The notes: generated by a model not told the origin, from the sequence alone. DNA of 64,000 nucleotides from UBA7328 sp965247965 (GCA_965247965.1 OZ252053.1:3720001-3784000); one strand, 5' to 3'. Counted from the first letter of the stretch, positions 8,825 through 18,113 are shown. Translations and numbers: made by a program.

Positions 8825-9151
8825 ATGAATATTGAGGAGCTAAATAAAAAGCACTTTCTGAATACAGACATGTATTTCCGCATTGGCCAGGGACTTTCGT
8901 CTCGACTATTGAAGTACGAACATGGCATTATACATGTCGAATTAGAAGTACGAAAAAAGTGGACAAAGAGCATGGACGCTGCCGCTTACCTCGTGGCCAA
9001 CTCCTGGAAAAACGAGCACGAAGAACTCGCCGATGCAGTAGCCTCAAAAGTATTCATCATTAACAGCAAAGTATTCGACTACAAAAGAACGCTTATTCAT
9101 CTGGGAGTCCGACCGGGATATGATGAGTATAAGGGCGTGTTTTTTAAATAG
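8825..9151 (+). CDS. Hypothetical protein of 108 residues
   Basis: I do not recognise this protein. It is soluble, mixed-charge, with no signal peptide or membrane segment. It contains YFRIGQGLSSRLLKYEHG, a helix-rich middle (MDAAAYLVANSWKNEHEELADAVA) and a C-terminal GVRPGYDEYKGVFFK. GTG at 8822 is a possible earlier start directly before the ATG. It lies between the IS6 element and an M28 peptidase gene of opposite orientation, and its stop is followed at once by an intergenic repeat. Codon use looks coding-like, with no stop for over 320 bases. It could be a remnant of a longer gene. Confidence 0.45.
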   Translation: MNIEELNKKHFLNTDMYFRIGQGLSSRLLKYEHGIIHVELEVRKKWTKSMDAAAYLVANSWKNEHEELADAVASKVFIINSKVFDYKRTLIHLGVRPGYDEYKGVFFK

Positions 9152-9152
9152 C

Positions 9153-9210
9153 AAGGTGAGGCCGGAGGCCATCACCAACCACGTTGTCAATGGCGTCCTC
9201 GCCTATGACA
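9153..9210 (+). repeat. Dispersed intergenic repeat, copy A (short form)
   Basis: A 58-bp sequence starting AAGGTGAGGCCGGAGGCC and ending CCTCGCCTATGACA. It is shared in inverse orientation with 41723-41820. Three blocks are conserved (28 of 29, 12 of 12 and 16 of 16 bases). Copy A lacks the two internal inserts of copy B. It sits right after a stop codon, between two convergent genes. Confidence 0.8.
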
Positions 9211-9215
9211 CATAG

Positions 9216-10214
9216 TTAAAGCGTATTCCCCGATTCCTTATATAGTACAGCCGTAACAACCTGCCCAACGACCCTCAAAGTTCTCTTTTCAATAAAATTG
9301 ATGTTATCACATTGGGTGTGATGACATTGGTGAAACATAGATTCGCCCGTGCCGGGCTTTAAATTGACTATATTCAACATTGGGATTCTTGCAATTTCAT
9401 TAATGAAGAGATGATCATCAATGATGGGCGAAGTAGGCCGCTCTATAAAATAATCAGAATAACCCATTCTACCGGCCAATGTCCATATTTTATTGGTTTC
9501 TGCCTGTGCGTAATTTCGTGAGTAACCTTCTTTATAAAAGGATGCATTTCGTGCCCCTACCATATCCAGAAGGATACCGTATTCGGGTTTATAATTTTTT
9601 GGGTATAAGTTCTTTGCCCAATACTGAGAACCCAAACACCACGAGCACGTAGTACGGCAAAGGTCTCCTGCATCGCCTTGGTCTTCGGCGTCAAAAAGCA
9701 CAATATCGACACCAAGCTCAATCGGGTTTGTTGAAATTGTTCGTGCGATTTCTAAAAGAACACCTACCCCGCTTCCTCCATCATCAGCACCGGCAATTGG
9801 TTTTTTCTTTTCGGATTCATCTGTTTCCTTATCTGCGACTGATCGCGAATCCCAGTGCGCAGCTAGAAGAATTCGTTTTTTTTGTTCCGTATTAAATTGA
9901 GCGATGATATTCGTCGCGGTCACATTTGCAGCATCAAAAAATGAAGCTTTGAATTCTTGTTCTTTTACAACTCCGCCATAAGATGAAAGAGTATAGCCTA
10001 ACCATTCTTTACACATCTTATGTTCTTCTCTGCCCGGTATGCGGAAGCCGAAATCGACTTGCTTTTGTACAAAGGCATATGCCGAATCTCCGTTGAATGT
10101 TGGCACGTTCACGGTTCTTGGGGCTTCTGTATTTTTTGATTTTGAATCTTCCTTACAGGCAAAAACAAGCAGTGTTAGTACTATAATTAAGAAATTATTA
10201 GTCCTTTTTTTCAT
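9216..10214 (-). CDS. M28 family peptidase or glutaminyl cyclase-like lipoprotein
   Basis: Zinc-dependent M28 (aminopeptidase/glutaminyl-peptide cyclotransferase) lipoprotein of 332 residues. The signal peptide ends in the lipobox LVFAC (Cys20). Predicted metal ligands are His in LLAAHWDSR, Asp in GADDGGSG, Glu in DAEDQGD, Asp in LLDMVGA and His in FHQCHHTQCDN. The segment WCLGSQYWAKN is typical of the bacterial glutaminyl cyclase-like subgroup. It is probably exported to the periplasm or outer membrane, where it trims peptides or cyclises N-terminal glutamine. It lies downstream of cysS in the same direction with a 116-bp gap, so it probably has its own promoter. Confidence 0.85.
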   Translation of the reverse strand: MKKRTNNFLIIVLTLLVFACKEDSKSKNTEAPRTVNVPTFNGDSAYAFVQKQVDFGFRIPGREEHKMCKEWLGYTLSSYGGVVKEQEFKASFFDAANVTATNIIAQFNTEQKKRILLAAHWDSRSVADKETDESEKKKPIAGADDGGSGVGVLLEIARTISTNPIELGVDIVLFDAEDQGDAGDLCRTTCSWCLGSQYWAKNLYPKNYKPEYGILLDMVGARNASFYKEGYSRNYAQAETNKIWTLAGRMGYSDYFIERPTSPIIDDHLFINEIARIPMLNIVNLKPGTGESMFHQCHHTQCDNINFIEKRTLRVVGQVVTAVLYKESGNTL

Positions 10215-10306
10215 CTTTTAATCGATTCGAGATAGCTGCCAATGGTGTCGACAATTTATTCACGACAAGTAATAATGACGTATTTAACGAGATATTTTGT
10301 TAAGAA

Positions 10307-10330
10307 CGACCAAAAAATTTTGGCCGGCCA
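10307..10330 (-). terminator. Possible terminator hairpin after cysS
   Basis: Directly after the cysS stop (minus strand) come GGCCGGCC and then CCAAAATTTTTTGG, two small palindromes that overlap into one dyad-rich stretch. There is no long T run, so efficiency is uncertain. Confidence 0.3.
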
Positions 10331-11842
10331 TTAATTCATCGACCATGTCGAACCATCTTTTCCGTCCTTTACCAGGATATTCGCTTCAGCTAAGGCATCT
10401 CTTATTTTATCAGAAGTTGCCCAATCTTTATTTGCACGAGCCTTTTGTCGCAAATCCAATACCAGTTCCATGACTCCCGCTATTCCTTCTGTGACACTAT
10501 CATTTCGACCTGATTCCAATTCATCTTGTAGACCGAAAATGTCAAAAAGCACATCGGAGAAGCATTTTTTCAATTTTTCGAAAGTCGCTTCGGAGATTGA
10601 TAAAAATTCAGCTTTGCCGGAAGCATAATTATTGACAATCGGAACCAATTCAAACATTCTGGCCAGTGCCTTCGGGCTGTTAAAATCATCATCGAGTTCC
10701 CGAAATACGGCATCAATCCCGTCAATTATGTCTCCGTCTATCGATGATATTGACGCAGGCGGTTGATGTTCGATTTTCTGTAAAATTCGATTGGCTTCTA
10801 TCAGGCGTTGGTAACCTTTTTCTGCAGCCTGGAGCGCTTTGTCACTCATATTCAACTCCGAGCCGTAATGAGCTTGCAGCATAAAAAATCGAATGGCCAT
10901 TGGCGAATAAGCATTTGTCACATGATCGCTTTTCCCTTCGAAGAGTTGACGGGCGGTGACCGTATTACCGTCACTTTTGGACATTTTTTTGCCGTTCAGC
11001 AAAAGCATATTCGTATGTAACCAATACTTCGCAGGGCCGCATCCACAAGCGCTTATGCTTTGTGCGATTTCATTCTCATGATGGGGAAATTTTAGATCAT
11101 TGCCTCCGCCGTGGAGGTCAAATTCTTTTCCCAGATACTTCGTACTCATAGCCGAACATTCGAGATGCCACCCAGGGAAGCCTTCTGACCATTGAGAATT
11201 CCATTTCATCAAATGGGAATCATTTGCTTTTATCCAAATCGCAAAATCAGAAGGACATCTTTTCTCGTCTTGTTTTTTCAAATCATCCCTTGATTCCGAA
11301 ATCAATTCTTCAATAACTCTTCCCGATAGCTTGCCATAGTCATCGTGTTTCTTCATAAACGCCTGTGTATCGAAATATACGGAACCGTTGCTTTCGTAAG
11401 CAAAGTCATTATCGATAATAGCTTGAATCATTTCGATTTGTTCGATGATATGACCTGTGGCGCGCGGCTCGATGCTCGGAGGCAGTATATTAAAAGCACG
11501 CATCATGTCCTGAAAGCCGTTTGTGTATTTTTGCACGACCTCCATAGGTTCAATTTTTTCCTGGCGGGCTTTTTTTGAGATTTTATCTTCGCCTTCGTCG
11601 CTGTCGCCTACCAGGTGACCAACATCAGTGATATTCCGAACATATCGGACATTGTAACCAAGATAAAGAAGGTACCTGTAGATCAAATCAAAGCTGGTAA
11701 ACGTCCTTATATTACCCAGATGCACATCGCTGTACACCGTGGGGCCGCATACATACATGCCGATAAAACCTTCTTCGATAGGAACGAAGAGTTCTTTTTT
11801 ACGGCCGAGGCTGTTGTACAAGGATAATTGGTGTTTCTTCAA
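10331..11842 (-). CDS. cysS: Cysteinyl-tRNA synthetase
   Basis: Class I cysteinyl-tRNA synthetase, which charges tRNA-Cys with cysteine in the cytoplasm. It has the zinc Cys in MYVCGPTVY, the HIGH-like motif HLGN, the DLHGGGNDLKFPHHENE zinc/active-site region and the KMSKS loop. A DALR-type C-terminal region follows. The length of about 503 residues is normal. I chose the TTG at 11842 (KKHQLSLYN follows), since relatives begin near this point; another TTG lies at 11854. It is followed by the M28 gene. Confidence 0.95.
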   Translation of the reverse strand: MKKHQLSLYNSLGRKKELFVPIEEGFIGMYVCGPTVYSDVHLGNIRTFTSFDLIYRYLLYLGYNVRYVRNITDVGHLVGDSDEGEDKISKKARQEKIEPMEVVQKYTNGFQDMMRAFNILPPSIEPRATGHIIEQIEMIQAIIDNDFAYESNGSVYFDTQAFMKKHDDYGKLSGRVIEELISESRDDLKKQDEKRCPSDFAIWIKANDSHLMKWNSQWSEGFPGWHLECSAMSTKYLGKEFDLHGGGNDLKFPHHENEIAQSISACGCGPAKYWLHTNMLLLNGKKMSKSDGNTVTARQLFEGKSDHVTNAYSPMAIRFFMLQAHYGSELNMSDKALQAAEKGYQRLIEANRILQKIEHQPPASISSIDGDIIDGIDAVFRELDDDFNSPKALARMFELVPIVNNYASGKAEFLSISEATFEKLKKCFSDVLFDIFGLQDELESGRNDSVTEGIAGVMELVLDLRQKARANKDWATSDKIRDALAEANILVKDGKDGSTWSMN

Positions 11843-12028
11843 AACAAAGAACAATTTTGGTTATACCCATCACACCTGAATTTTTGGTTTTTTGTCTGCT
11901 TCTTTTCCCCATATCTGCGTTAAAATTTTAAACCATAACCCTGCTATGCTTGAAAATTTTGCCTTGATCTGAGAAAAAATAATCTAGTCAAAATTCCCGA
12001 AACCCCAAATGCGATGGGTATATATGCT

Positions 12029-12456
12029 TTATTCTTCAATCCCAAATGTCGAAACGATGGGGATATGATCGGACAAAGATATATTTCTCAATACTTCAAA
12101 ATTGTGACATTGCATATTTTTTGATAATAATATGTAGTCTATACGGATAAGCGGGCGGAATTGAGAGTAGGTGTTACCGAAGCCATCCCCCCTGGAAAAA
12201 GAATCAGTCATTCCCGACGACATAATTCGATACTGAGAAGTACAGGAATTAGTAGGACCCTTAACCAAGATTTATCTATCCATAAGCCAGCCACTAGAAA
12301 GGCGAGAGCTATCATAAGGATAAAAGGGAAGAAAATTCCAATGACTGAGGGCACGCCAGTAATGGCCGGATTAACAAAGGGAGAGATCATCGCCATGAGC
12401 AGGACGAGGAGCAAGAGATAAGATAAAAATCTAAATAGAAAAAGAAGGAGCTTCAA
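12029..12456 (-). pseudogene. Endonuclease/exonuclease/phosphatase family membrane protein, internally deleted
   Basis: The two ends of one gene remain and the middle is lost. The N-terminal part (12456 down to about 12220) has three hydrophobic segments, as in the Bacteroidota membrane-anchored endonuclease/exonuclease/phosphatase proteins. The C-terminal part (about 12235 down to 12029), in another frame, has DSFSRGDGFGNTY, PLIRIDYILLS and the catalytic SDHIPIVSTF. The central domain with the metal-binding Glu and catalytic His, about 190 residues, is gone, and the N-part frame stops at 12208. The remnant follows the second rhomboid gene by one base (TTG start at 12456; an ATG at 12501 overlaps the rhomboid). 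Confidence 0.75.
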
Positions 12457-12457
12457 G

Positions 12458-13351
12458 TTACTCTTTGCTGGCTTTGTATAAAACGTCCTTTTCTTCTTCA
12501 CTGAGACTGCTAATGCCTAAATTTTTTATTTTATCCAAAATTTTGTCGATTTCTTCCTGGCTGACATGCCTTTTGGAGCCTGTTTGTTTTTCTGCGCCGC
12601 GGATGTTTACAACCTTTGCAGGCTGTTTAGGACGTCTTTCAAATCTAGGTTTTTCAAAAAAAGAACTGAGCCTCGCCAGGAAATCCGTTCCGTATTTTTG
12701 CATGGCATACACATAAAATCCACCAAATAATGCTCCGCCAATATGAGCGAAATGGCCTCCTGCATTAGAGTTTTGACCAATCATAGCAACATCCAGGAAA
12801 AACAATGCAGCTACGACGTACATTAATTTGACTTCGCCAAGCAATAGAAGATTGAGTTTGAAATAAGGAGCGATAAATCCCGAGGCCATTACAATACACA
12901 TCACGGCCGCCGAGGCTCCCAAAGCATAGCCCGCATAAGAATTAACCAAATTGGCAAAAATGATAAAGAATACGGCCCCGCTTAGTCCTCCTGCCAAATA
13001 AAGCGGAAGAAGCCTTTGATCACCCAAAAGATCACCGACTATCCTTCCAAACCAATAAAGGATGAGCATATTCCAGAAGAGATGCCAGAAACCCTGGTGT
13101 AAAAACATATGAGTGAAAAGCGTCCATGGTTTTTTCAAAAGTAACATTGGATCTCCCGGAATAGCCAGGAATTGAATGAGCTTTTGGAAGGATGGAGATG
13201 ATTGGCCACCATAAGAAAAGACTCCTATCAGGGCAATGAGTATAAAGACAAATATATTGATCAATATGAGTCGCGTGATCATATTGCCAAATTGGATTTG
13301 TCCCTTTATGTCGGATATTAATGAATCAATCATTTCGAAAAATTCTTCCAA
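12458..13351 (-). CDS. Rhomboid family intramembrane serine protease (297 residues)
   Basis: Polytopic membrane serine protease. It has about six membrane segments, the HxxxN-type element HLFWNMLILYWFG, the catalytic Ser in LGASAAVM and the catalytic His in GGHFAHIGGALFGG. A soluble C-terminal tail (about 220-297) is basic then acidic and is common in the Bacteroidota version. It overlaps the preceding rhomboid gene by 22 bp, so the two are translationally coupled. It belongs to the mutL operon. The substrate is unknown. Confidence 0.92.
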   Translation of the reverse strand: MEEFFEMIDSLISDIKGQIQFGNMITRLILINIFVFILIALIGVFSYGGQSSPSFQKLIQFLAIPGDPMLLLKKPWTLFTHMFLHQGFWHLFWNMLILYWFGRIVGDLLGDQRLLPLYLAGGLSGAVFFIIFANLVNSYAGYALGASAAVMCIVMASGFIAPYFKLNLLLLGEVKLMYVVAALFFLDVAMIGQNSNAGGHFAHIGGALFGGFYVYAMQKYGTDFLARLSSFFEKPRFERRPKQPAKVVNIRGAEKQTGSKRHVSQEEIDKILDKIKNLGISSLSEEEKDVLYKASKE

Positions 13352-13902
13352 TACAATATCAAAAGTATACCAAACAAAGCACCTCCGATATGCGCAAAGT
13401 GGGCGATTCCCGTATGCGCGCCACTCGCTCCTGAAAACAGGTCAATGGCGACTAGTATGAGCACAAAGTATTTGGCCTTAATTGGGATGGGTGGGAAAAT
13501 CAACATCAATTGTGTATTCGGGAAGTGATAGGCAAAGGCTACCAATATTCCGTAAATCGCACCGGAGGCGCCAACTACAGGTGCATTAGTACCGAGCACG
13601 AGGTGAGTCACCATGGCGCCAATGCCGCAAAACAAATAGTAAAACAAAAATTTCTTCGCTCCCCAAAAAGCTTCCACAGACGGCCCAATAAAATACAAGG
13701 CCAGCATATTGAAAAAAATGTGCCATGTACTTCCGTGCATAAACATGTGGGTGAATAATTGAATGGGTTTAAAAAACGGTGTGTCGAGAGGATAAAGGAC
13801 AAAGTATTGGCGCAATGACTCGATCGGCGAAAGAGCCACACCAATGTAAATAATGGCATTAATAATAATGAGATTTTTGACGACGCCTGTAAGTCTAACC
13901 AT
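13330..13902 (-). CDS. Rhomboid family intramembrane serine protease (190 residues)
   Basis: Small six-segment rhomboid protease. HMFMHGSTWHIFFNMLALYF, GASGAIYG (catalytic Ser) and HFAHIGGALFG (catalytic His) are all present. It is shorter than its neighbour because it lacks the soluble tail. It lies between mutL and the second rhomboid gene on the same strand, and overlaps the latter by 22 bp. The tandem arrangement after mutL is common in this phylum. Confidence 0.92.
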   Translation of the reverse strand: MVRLTGVVKNLIIINAIIYIGVALSPIESLRQYFVLYPLDTPFFKPIQLFTHMFMHGSTWHIFFNMLALYFIGPSVEAFWGAKKFLFYYLFCGIGAMVTHLVLGTNAPVVGASGAIYGILVAFAYHFPNTQLMLIFPPIPIKAKYFVLILVAIDLFSGASGAHTGIAHFAHIGGALFGILLILYWKNFSK

Positions 13903-14023
13903 TGAGGTGGATTAAAGCCATGTTCAAAATTGAAGGTTTAAAATTAACCTGAATTTTTCATCCAAAATCAAAAATTCGATCTATGGCCTTAGCGTGCCTT
14001 CTAAGTCCATCAGAAAATCCCGA

Positions 14024-15787
14024 CTAACTGAAATAGCGCTTTATTTCTTCTTCATTTACAGTGACAAAGCATTTGTGGCCCGAAGGGCTGGCATAAGGAA
14101 GTTCACATGCGAATAGTTCGTCGATGAGCAACATCATTTCTTCCTGGCTTAGGAATTTGGATCTTTTGATGCAGGTTTCTTTCGCATAAGCAGTCGCGAA
14201 TTTTTCCTCGATTCCAACATCTGACGAAGTATTATTGGAATAATTGAATATTATATTTTCAATCATTTGTTTTCCACTCATTTGGCTTCCCACTGGCAAT
14301 CCCTGGATTATATATGTTCGATTGCCAAATTTTTCAATGTCGACTCCAATGAGGCGGAGCTTAGGTAGAATGTCCTTCAGCACCTCGCCTTCCCTGGCTT
14401 TAAGTTCTATCGTCTCGGGGAAAAGGCTTTTTTGAGAGGATGGTGTACCCGATTTCATCTTTTTAAGACATCTTTCGTATACAATTCTTTCGTGGGCTGC
14501 TTGCTGGTCGATTATGACGAATCCACTTTTAATAGGATTAATGATGTAGCCTTGTGAAGTCCTAAAGCAATGATGTTGTATACGCTGAGTGTCGGATTTA
14601 CTAAAGTCGATTTGCCTTTGTTCTATTTCTACTGGCAGGGTAATTATGTTTTGATCAATGTTTTTATAGATTTCCGACCAGGCGTCGGTTTGAGTTTTTC
14701 TTTGCGTAAGTACAGCACTTCTTCCTCCCGGAGAATATGTCCGTTCTTGAGTCAGCACCGCATTATCAGGACTATCAAAATCTATTACAGGAGCGATACT
14801 GTACTTTCCGAGGGCATGTTTGACCGATACGCGCAAATAATTGTAGACAAGCCGCTCGTCTTCAAATTTTATTTCCTGTTTTGTGGGGTGAATATTAATG
14901 TCGATGCTATCGGGCGGAGCTTCTAACAGCAAGATGAAAAAAGGATGATGATCATTGGGAATAAGATTTTCATATGCTGTGCGGATGGCATGATTGAGAT
15001 AATTGCTTTTGATATATCTGCTATTGACAAATAAGAATTGTTCTCCGCGTGATTTCTTCGTAAAATCAGGTTTCCCTACGAAACCATTAATTTTCAAAAA
15101 ATCAGTTTCTTCCGATACCGGCACTATTTTCTCATTGACTTGCTTTCCGAAAAGATTGATGATTCGCTGCCTTTGGTTAGAAGGCGGCAGGTGATATAAT
15201 TCATTGTCATTATGGAACAGGCTAAAAAATATTTGAGGATTGGCTATAACCAAATGAGTAAATTCATCGATGATCCGTTTTAATTCTACGGGATCGGATT
15301 TCAGGAATTTTCGACGAGCGGGTACGTTATAAAAGAGATTTTTTACCCTTAAATTGGTGCCCTTCGGAAATTTTCCTACTTCGTGTTTAGTCACTTTTGA
15401 ACCTTCGATATGTACATGTGATCCCATTTCTTCATTGGCCCGTTGTGTTTTCAGTTCGACATGCGCAACGGCGGCAATGGACGCCAAAGCTTCACCTCTG
15501 AAGCCCAGAGTATGCAATTTGAAAAGGTCGTCTGATTTGGAAATTTTTGATGTTGCATGCCGCTCAAAGCACATTCTGGAATCAACATAGGACATCCCTA
15601 CGCCATTGTCGACTACCTGGATTAGAGTTTTGCCGGCATTTCTGATGATCACCCTGACTTCCGTACTTCCCGCATCCGCCGAATTTTCCATTAGCTCCTT
15701 GATGACCGAAGAGGGCCTTTGGATGACCTCACCGGCAGCAATCTGATTGGCTATAGAATCGGGTAGTAAATGAATCAAGTCACTCAT
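14024..15787 (-). CDS. mutL: DNA mismatch repair protein MutL
   Basis: Mismatch repair ATPase and probable endonuclease, 587 residues. The GHKL ATPase domain has ELMENSADAG, VVDNGVGM and TLGFRGEALASIAAVA; the transducer domain follows, then a linker. The C-terminal dimerisation domain carries DQQAAHERIVYE, matching the DQHA(x)2E(x)4E metal site with Gln for His, so nicking activity is likely. It couples MutS recognition to strand removal. It leads a minus-strand run with two rhomboids and a phosphatase-like remnant. Confidence 0.95.
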   Translation of the reverse strand: MSDLIHLLPDSIANQIAAGEVIQRPSSVIKELMENSADAGSTEVRVIIRNAGKTLIQVVDNGVGMSYVDSRMCFERHATSKISKSDDLFKLHTLGFRGEALASIAAVAHVELKTQRANEEMGSHVHIEGSKVTKHEVGKFPKGTNLRVKNLFYNVPARRKFLKSDPVELKRIIDEFTHLVIANPQIFFSLFHNDNELYHLPPSNQRQRIINLFGKQVNEKIVPVSEETDFLKINGFVGKPDFTKKSRGEQFLFVNSRYIKSNYLNHAIRTAYENLIPNDHHPFFILLLEAPPDSIDINIHPTKQEIKFEDERLVYNYLRVSVKHALGKYSIAPVIDFDSPDNAVLTQERTYSPGGRSAVLTQRKTQTDAWSEIYKNIDQNIITLPVEIEQRQIDFSKSDTQRIQHHCFRTSQGYIINPIKSGFVIIDQQAAHERIVYERCLKKMKSGTPSSQKSLFPETIELKAREGEVLKDILPKLRLIGVDIEKFGNRTYIIQGLPVGSQMSGKQMIENIIFNYSNNTSSDVGIEEKFATAYAKETCIKRSKFLSQEEMMLLIDELFACELPYASPSGHKCFVTVNEEEIKRYFS

Positions 15788-15818
15788 GTAAGTCCGTTAG
15801 TGTCATATCGAATCATTT

Positions 15819-16130
15819 CTATTTAAGTAGCGTTTCGATCTGTGGCATAAACTTCGATAAGAATAGGAAAGTTATAAGAATTAAAAAAGCGATAATTCCT
15901 AACAGCCGGTAGTTGGAGCGTTTTCTGACCTGTTGAGCATAGCGGTGGCTCTCTCTTGTGCTCTTTCTGAAGTTGCTTCGGATTCGGTTTTTGGCGATCT
16001 CGGTAGCGTCTGTTTTCGCATTGTATCCTTTTACTCTTTGTTCCAGATCTTCTTTTACGGGATCATAGTATCTGGGGATGTAGTCAAATTTTCTGTTTTT
16101 TATTCGACTCCCCATTCTGAAAAAACTCAT
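15819..16130 (-). CDS. Small conserved membrane protein upstream of mutL
   Basis: A 103-residue basic protein with one hydrophobic segment near the C-terminus (about residues 76-93, LLGIIAFLILITFLFLS). The N-terminal part is rich in Arg, Lys and Tyr and predicted cytoplasmic. Similar short proteins sit next to mutL in other Bacteroidota, but no function is known to me. It is 31 bp upstream of mutL on the same strand and probably cotranscribed. Confidence 0.7.
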   Translation of the reverse strand: MSFFRMGSRIKNRKFDYIPRYYDPVKEDLEQRVKGYNAKTDATEIAKNRIRSNFRKSTRESHRYAQQVRKRSNYRLLGIIAFLILITFLFLSKFMPQIETLLK

Positions 16131-16194
16131 GGCATTTGAATTTTTAAGTATGCAATATTAAATCAACATTATGAGATATGTAAGGTATGATTCC

Positions 16195-16202
16195 TAACTT
16201 TG
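16195..16202 (+). promoter_or_regulatory. Candidate -7 box (TAACTTTG) for the amidophosphoribosyltransferase gene
   Basis: TAACTTTG matches TAnnTTTG and lies 18 bp before the ATG, predicting a very short leader. No TTTG -33 box is obvious. Confidence 0.45.
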
Positions 16203-16220
16203 TCCCAGCTATTTTAGAAA

Positions 16221-18113
16221 ATGAGTGATGCTATAAAGCATGAGTGCGGCCTCGCGGTCATACGTTTGCTTAAACCTTTAGATTATTACCAAAAGAAATA
16301 CGGCTCTGCCCTCTACGGCATGAAGAAGCTGCAACTCCTCCTGCTCAAACAGAGGAACAGAGGCCAGGACGGAGCCGGAGTAGTAACGATCAAACTCGAC
16401 ATGCCTCCCGGCACAAGATACATCAGCCGAAAGCGAAGCAATAGTCCTCAATACTTAACGGATGTTTTTAATGGCATCTATGATCATTTTAAAGATTGCA
16501 GCGAGGAGCAACAGAAAAATACGGAATGGTTGAAGCACAACAAACCTTATACAGGGGAACTTTTATTAGGCCACCTTCGCTACGGCACCCACGGAAAAAA
16601 TATAATTGAAACGGTTCATCCGTTCTTACGGCAGAATAATTGGAAAAGCAGAAACCTTGTTCTAGCAGGAAATTTTAACCTGACTAACGTAGAAGAACTT
16701 TTCCAGGAACTCCTTGAGCTTGGCCAATATCCAAAAGAGAAATCGGATACGGTGACAGTACTCGAGAAAATTGGGCACTTTCTGGATGATGAGGTGCAGC
16801 GACTATTTAATTGGGCAAAGGCCCAGGGATTCGAAACAGCTCAGATTAATAAATTTATCGAGGAAAATCTGGACATTCAAAGAATGCTTCAACGGTCTTG
16901 TAGAAAATTTGATGGCGGATTTGTGATGGCTGGACTTATTGGGCCCGGTCATGCCTTTGTTTTGCGCGATCCTTCTGGGATACGTCCGGCCTTTTATTAT
17001 CGTAATGATGAGGTGGCCGTAGTAGCATCAGAGCGACCGGCTATTCAGACAGTCTTTGATGTGCAGATAGGTGATGTGAAGGAATTGGGACGAGGAAATG
17101 TTTTGATCATTCGAAAAAATGGAGAAATATCCGAATTGCCTTATACGGACAAACTGGAGCGAAAAGCATGTTCTTTCGAGCGTATATATTTCTCAAGAGG
17201 TACAGATACAGATATTTATAAAGAGCGAAAAAAACTGGGAGAAAATGTATGCGACGAAGTACTCGAAGCAATTAACAATGATTTTGAAAAAACAATATTC
17301 TGTTTTATTCCTAATACCGCAGAAATCTCCTTTTATGGACTTATAGAAGGTCTAAATAAAAGAATTTCGGAAAAGATCAAAGATCAGCTTCTCGACAATT
17401 CAAAGAAACTTACTGCGAAGAGAATTGACCAATTATTACAAATCCGCCCTCGTATTGAAAAGCTGGCGGTAAAGGAGGCCGAAATGCGTACCTTCATTGC
17501 GGATAATTCTGCCCGTAGCGAGTTGGTTTCTCACGGCTACGATGTGACGTATGGAGTGGTGAGAAATAAAGTCGACACGATCGTCGCAGTGGATGACTCT
17601 ATCGTACGCGGTACAACATTAAAAGATGGAATTATTCAAATCCTTGCCCGGCTAAAACCGAAAAAGATCATTATCGTCTCCTCGGCTCCACAAATCCGCT
17701 ATCCCGATTGCTATGGTATCGATATGTCATTAATGAAGGACTTTGCCGCTTTTAGGGCCTTAGTGGAATTGTTGAAAGAAAATAAAAAGCAAGGCATGCT
17801 GGAGAAAGTCTATAAGAAGGCGTTGGAATACGATACTCTAAATGAAGAGGAGCCACCCAATGTAATCAAAGAGCTCTATGACCAATTTTCAAACAAAGAA
17901 ATTACAAATAAAATAGCTCAAATGTTAACTCCAAAAAATATTTCGTGCGAAGTGCAAATCATTTATCAAAGCTTGGAGGGTCTGCACGATGCCTGCCCCA
18001 ATAACAATGGTGATTGGTACTTTTCGGGAAACTATCCCACGCCTGGAGGCAATAGAGTCGTGAACAGGGCATTTATTAATTATATGGAGAAGAGGGAGGG
18101 TAGGGCTTATTGA
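16221..18113 (+). CDS. purF: Amidophosphoribosyltransferase, long form
   Basis: Class II glutamine amidotransferase fused to a phosphoribosyltransferase. It makes 5-phosphoribosylamine from PRPP and glutamine, the first step of purine synthesis. The nucleophile is Cys9 in KHECGLAV, exposed after removal of the first eight residues. The PRPP-binding motif VAVDDSIVRGTT is near residues 455-466. At 630 residues it is longer than classic PurF (about 500), with an extra segment inside the glutaminase half and a long C-terminal tail. This long form is frequent in Bacteroidota and may coexist with a normal PurF elsewhere. Confidence 0.85.
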   Translation: MSDAIKHECGLAVIRLLKPLDYYQKKYGSALYGMKKLQLLLLKQRNRGQDGAGVVTIKLDMPPGTRYISRKRSNSPQYLTDVFNGIYDHFKDCSEEQQKNTEWLKHNKPYTGELLLGHLRYGTHGKNIIETVHPFLRQNNWKSRNLVLAGNFNLTNVEELFQELLELGQYPKEKSDTVTVLEKIGHFLDDEVQRLFNWAKAQGFETAQINKFIEENLDIQRMLQRSCRKFDGGFVMAGLIGPGHAFVLRDPSGIRPAFYYRNDEVAVVASERPAIQTVFDVQIGDVKELGRGNVLIIRKNGEISELPYTDKLERKACSFERIYFSRGTDTDIYKERKKLGENVCDEVLEAINNDFEKTIFCFIPNTAEISFYGLIEGLNKRISEKIKDQLLDNSKKLTAKRIDQLLQIRPRIEKLAVKEAEMRTFIADNSARSELVSHGYDVTYGVVRNKVDTIVAVDDSIVRGTTLKDGIIQILARLKPKKIIIVSSAPQIRYPDCYGIDMSLMKDFAAFRALVELLKENKKQGMLEKVYKKALEYDTLNEEEPPNVIKELYDQFSNKEITNKIAQMLTPKNISCEVQIIYQSLEGLHDACPNNNGDWYFSGNYPTPGGNRVVNRAFINYMEKREGRAY

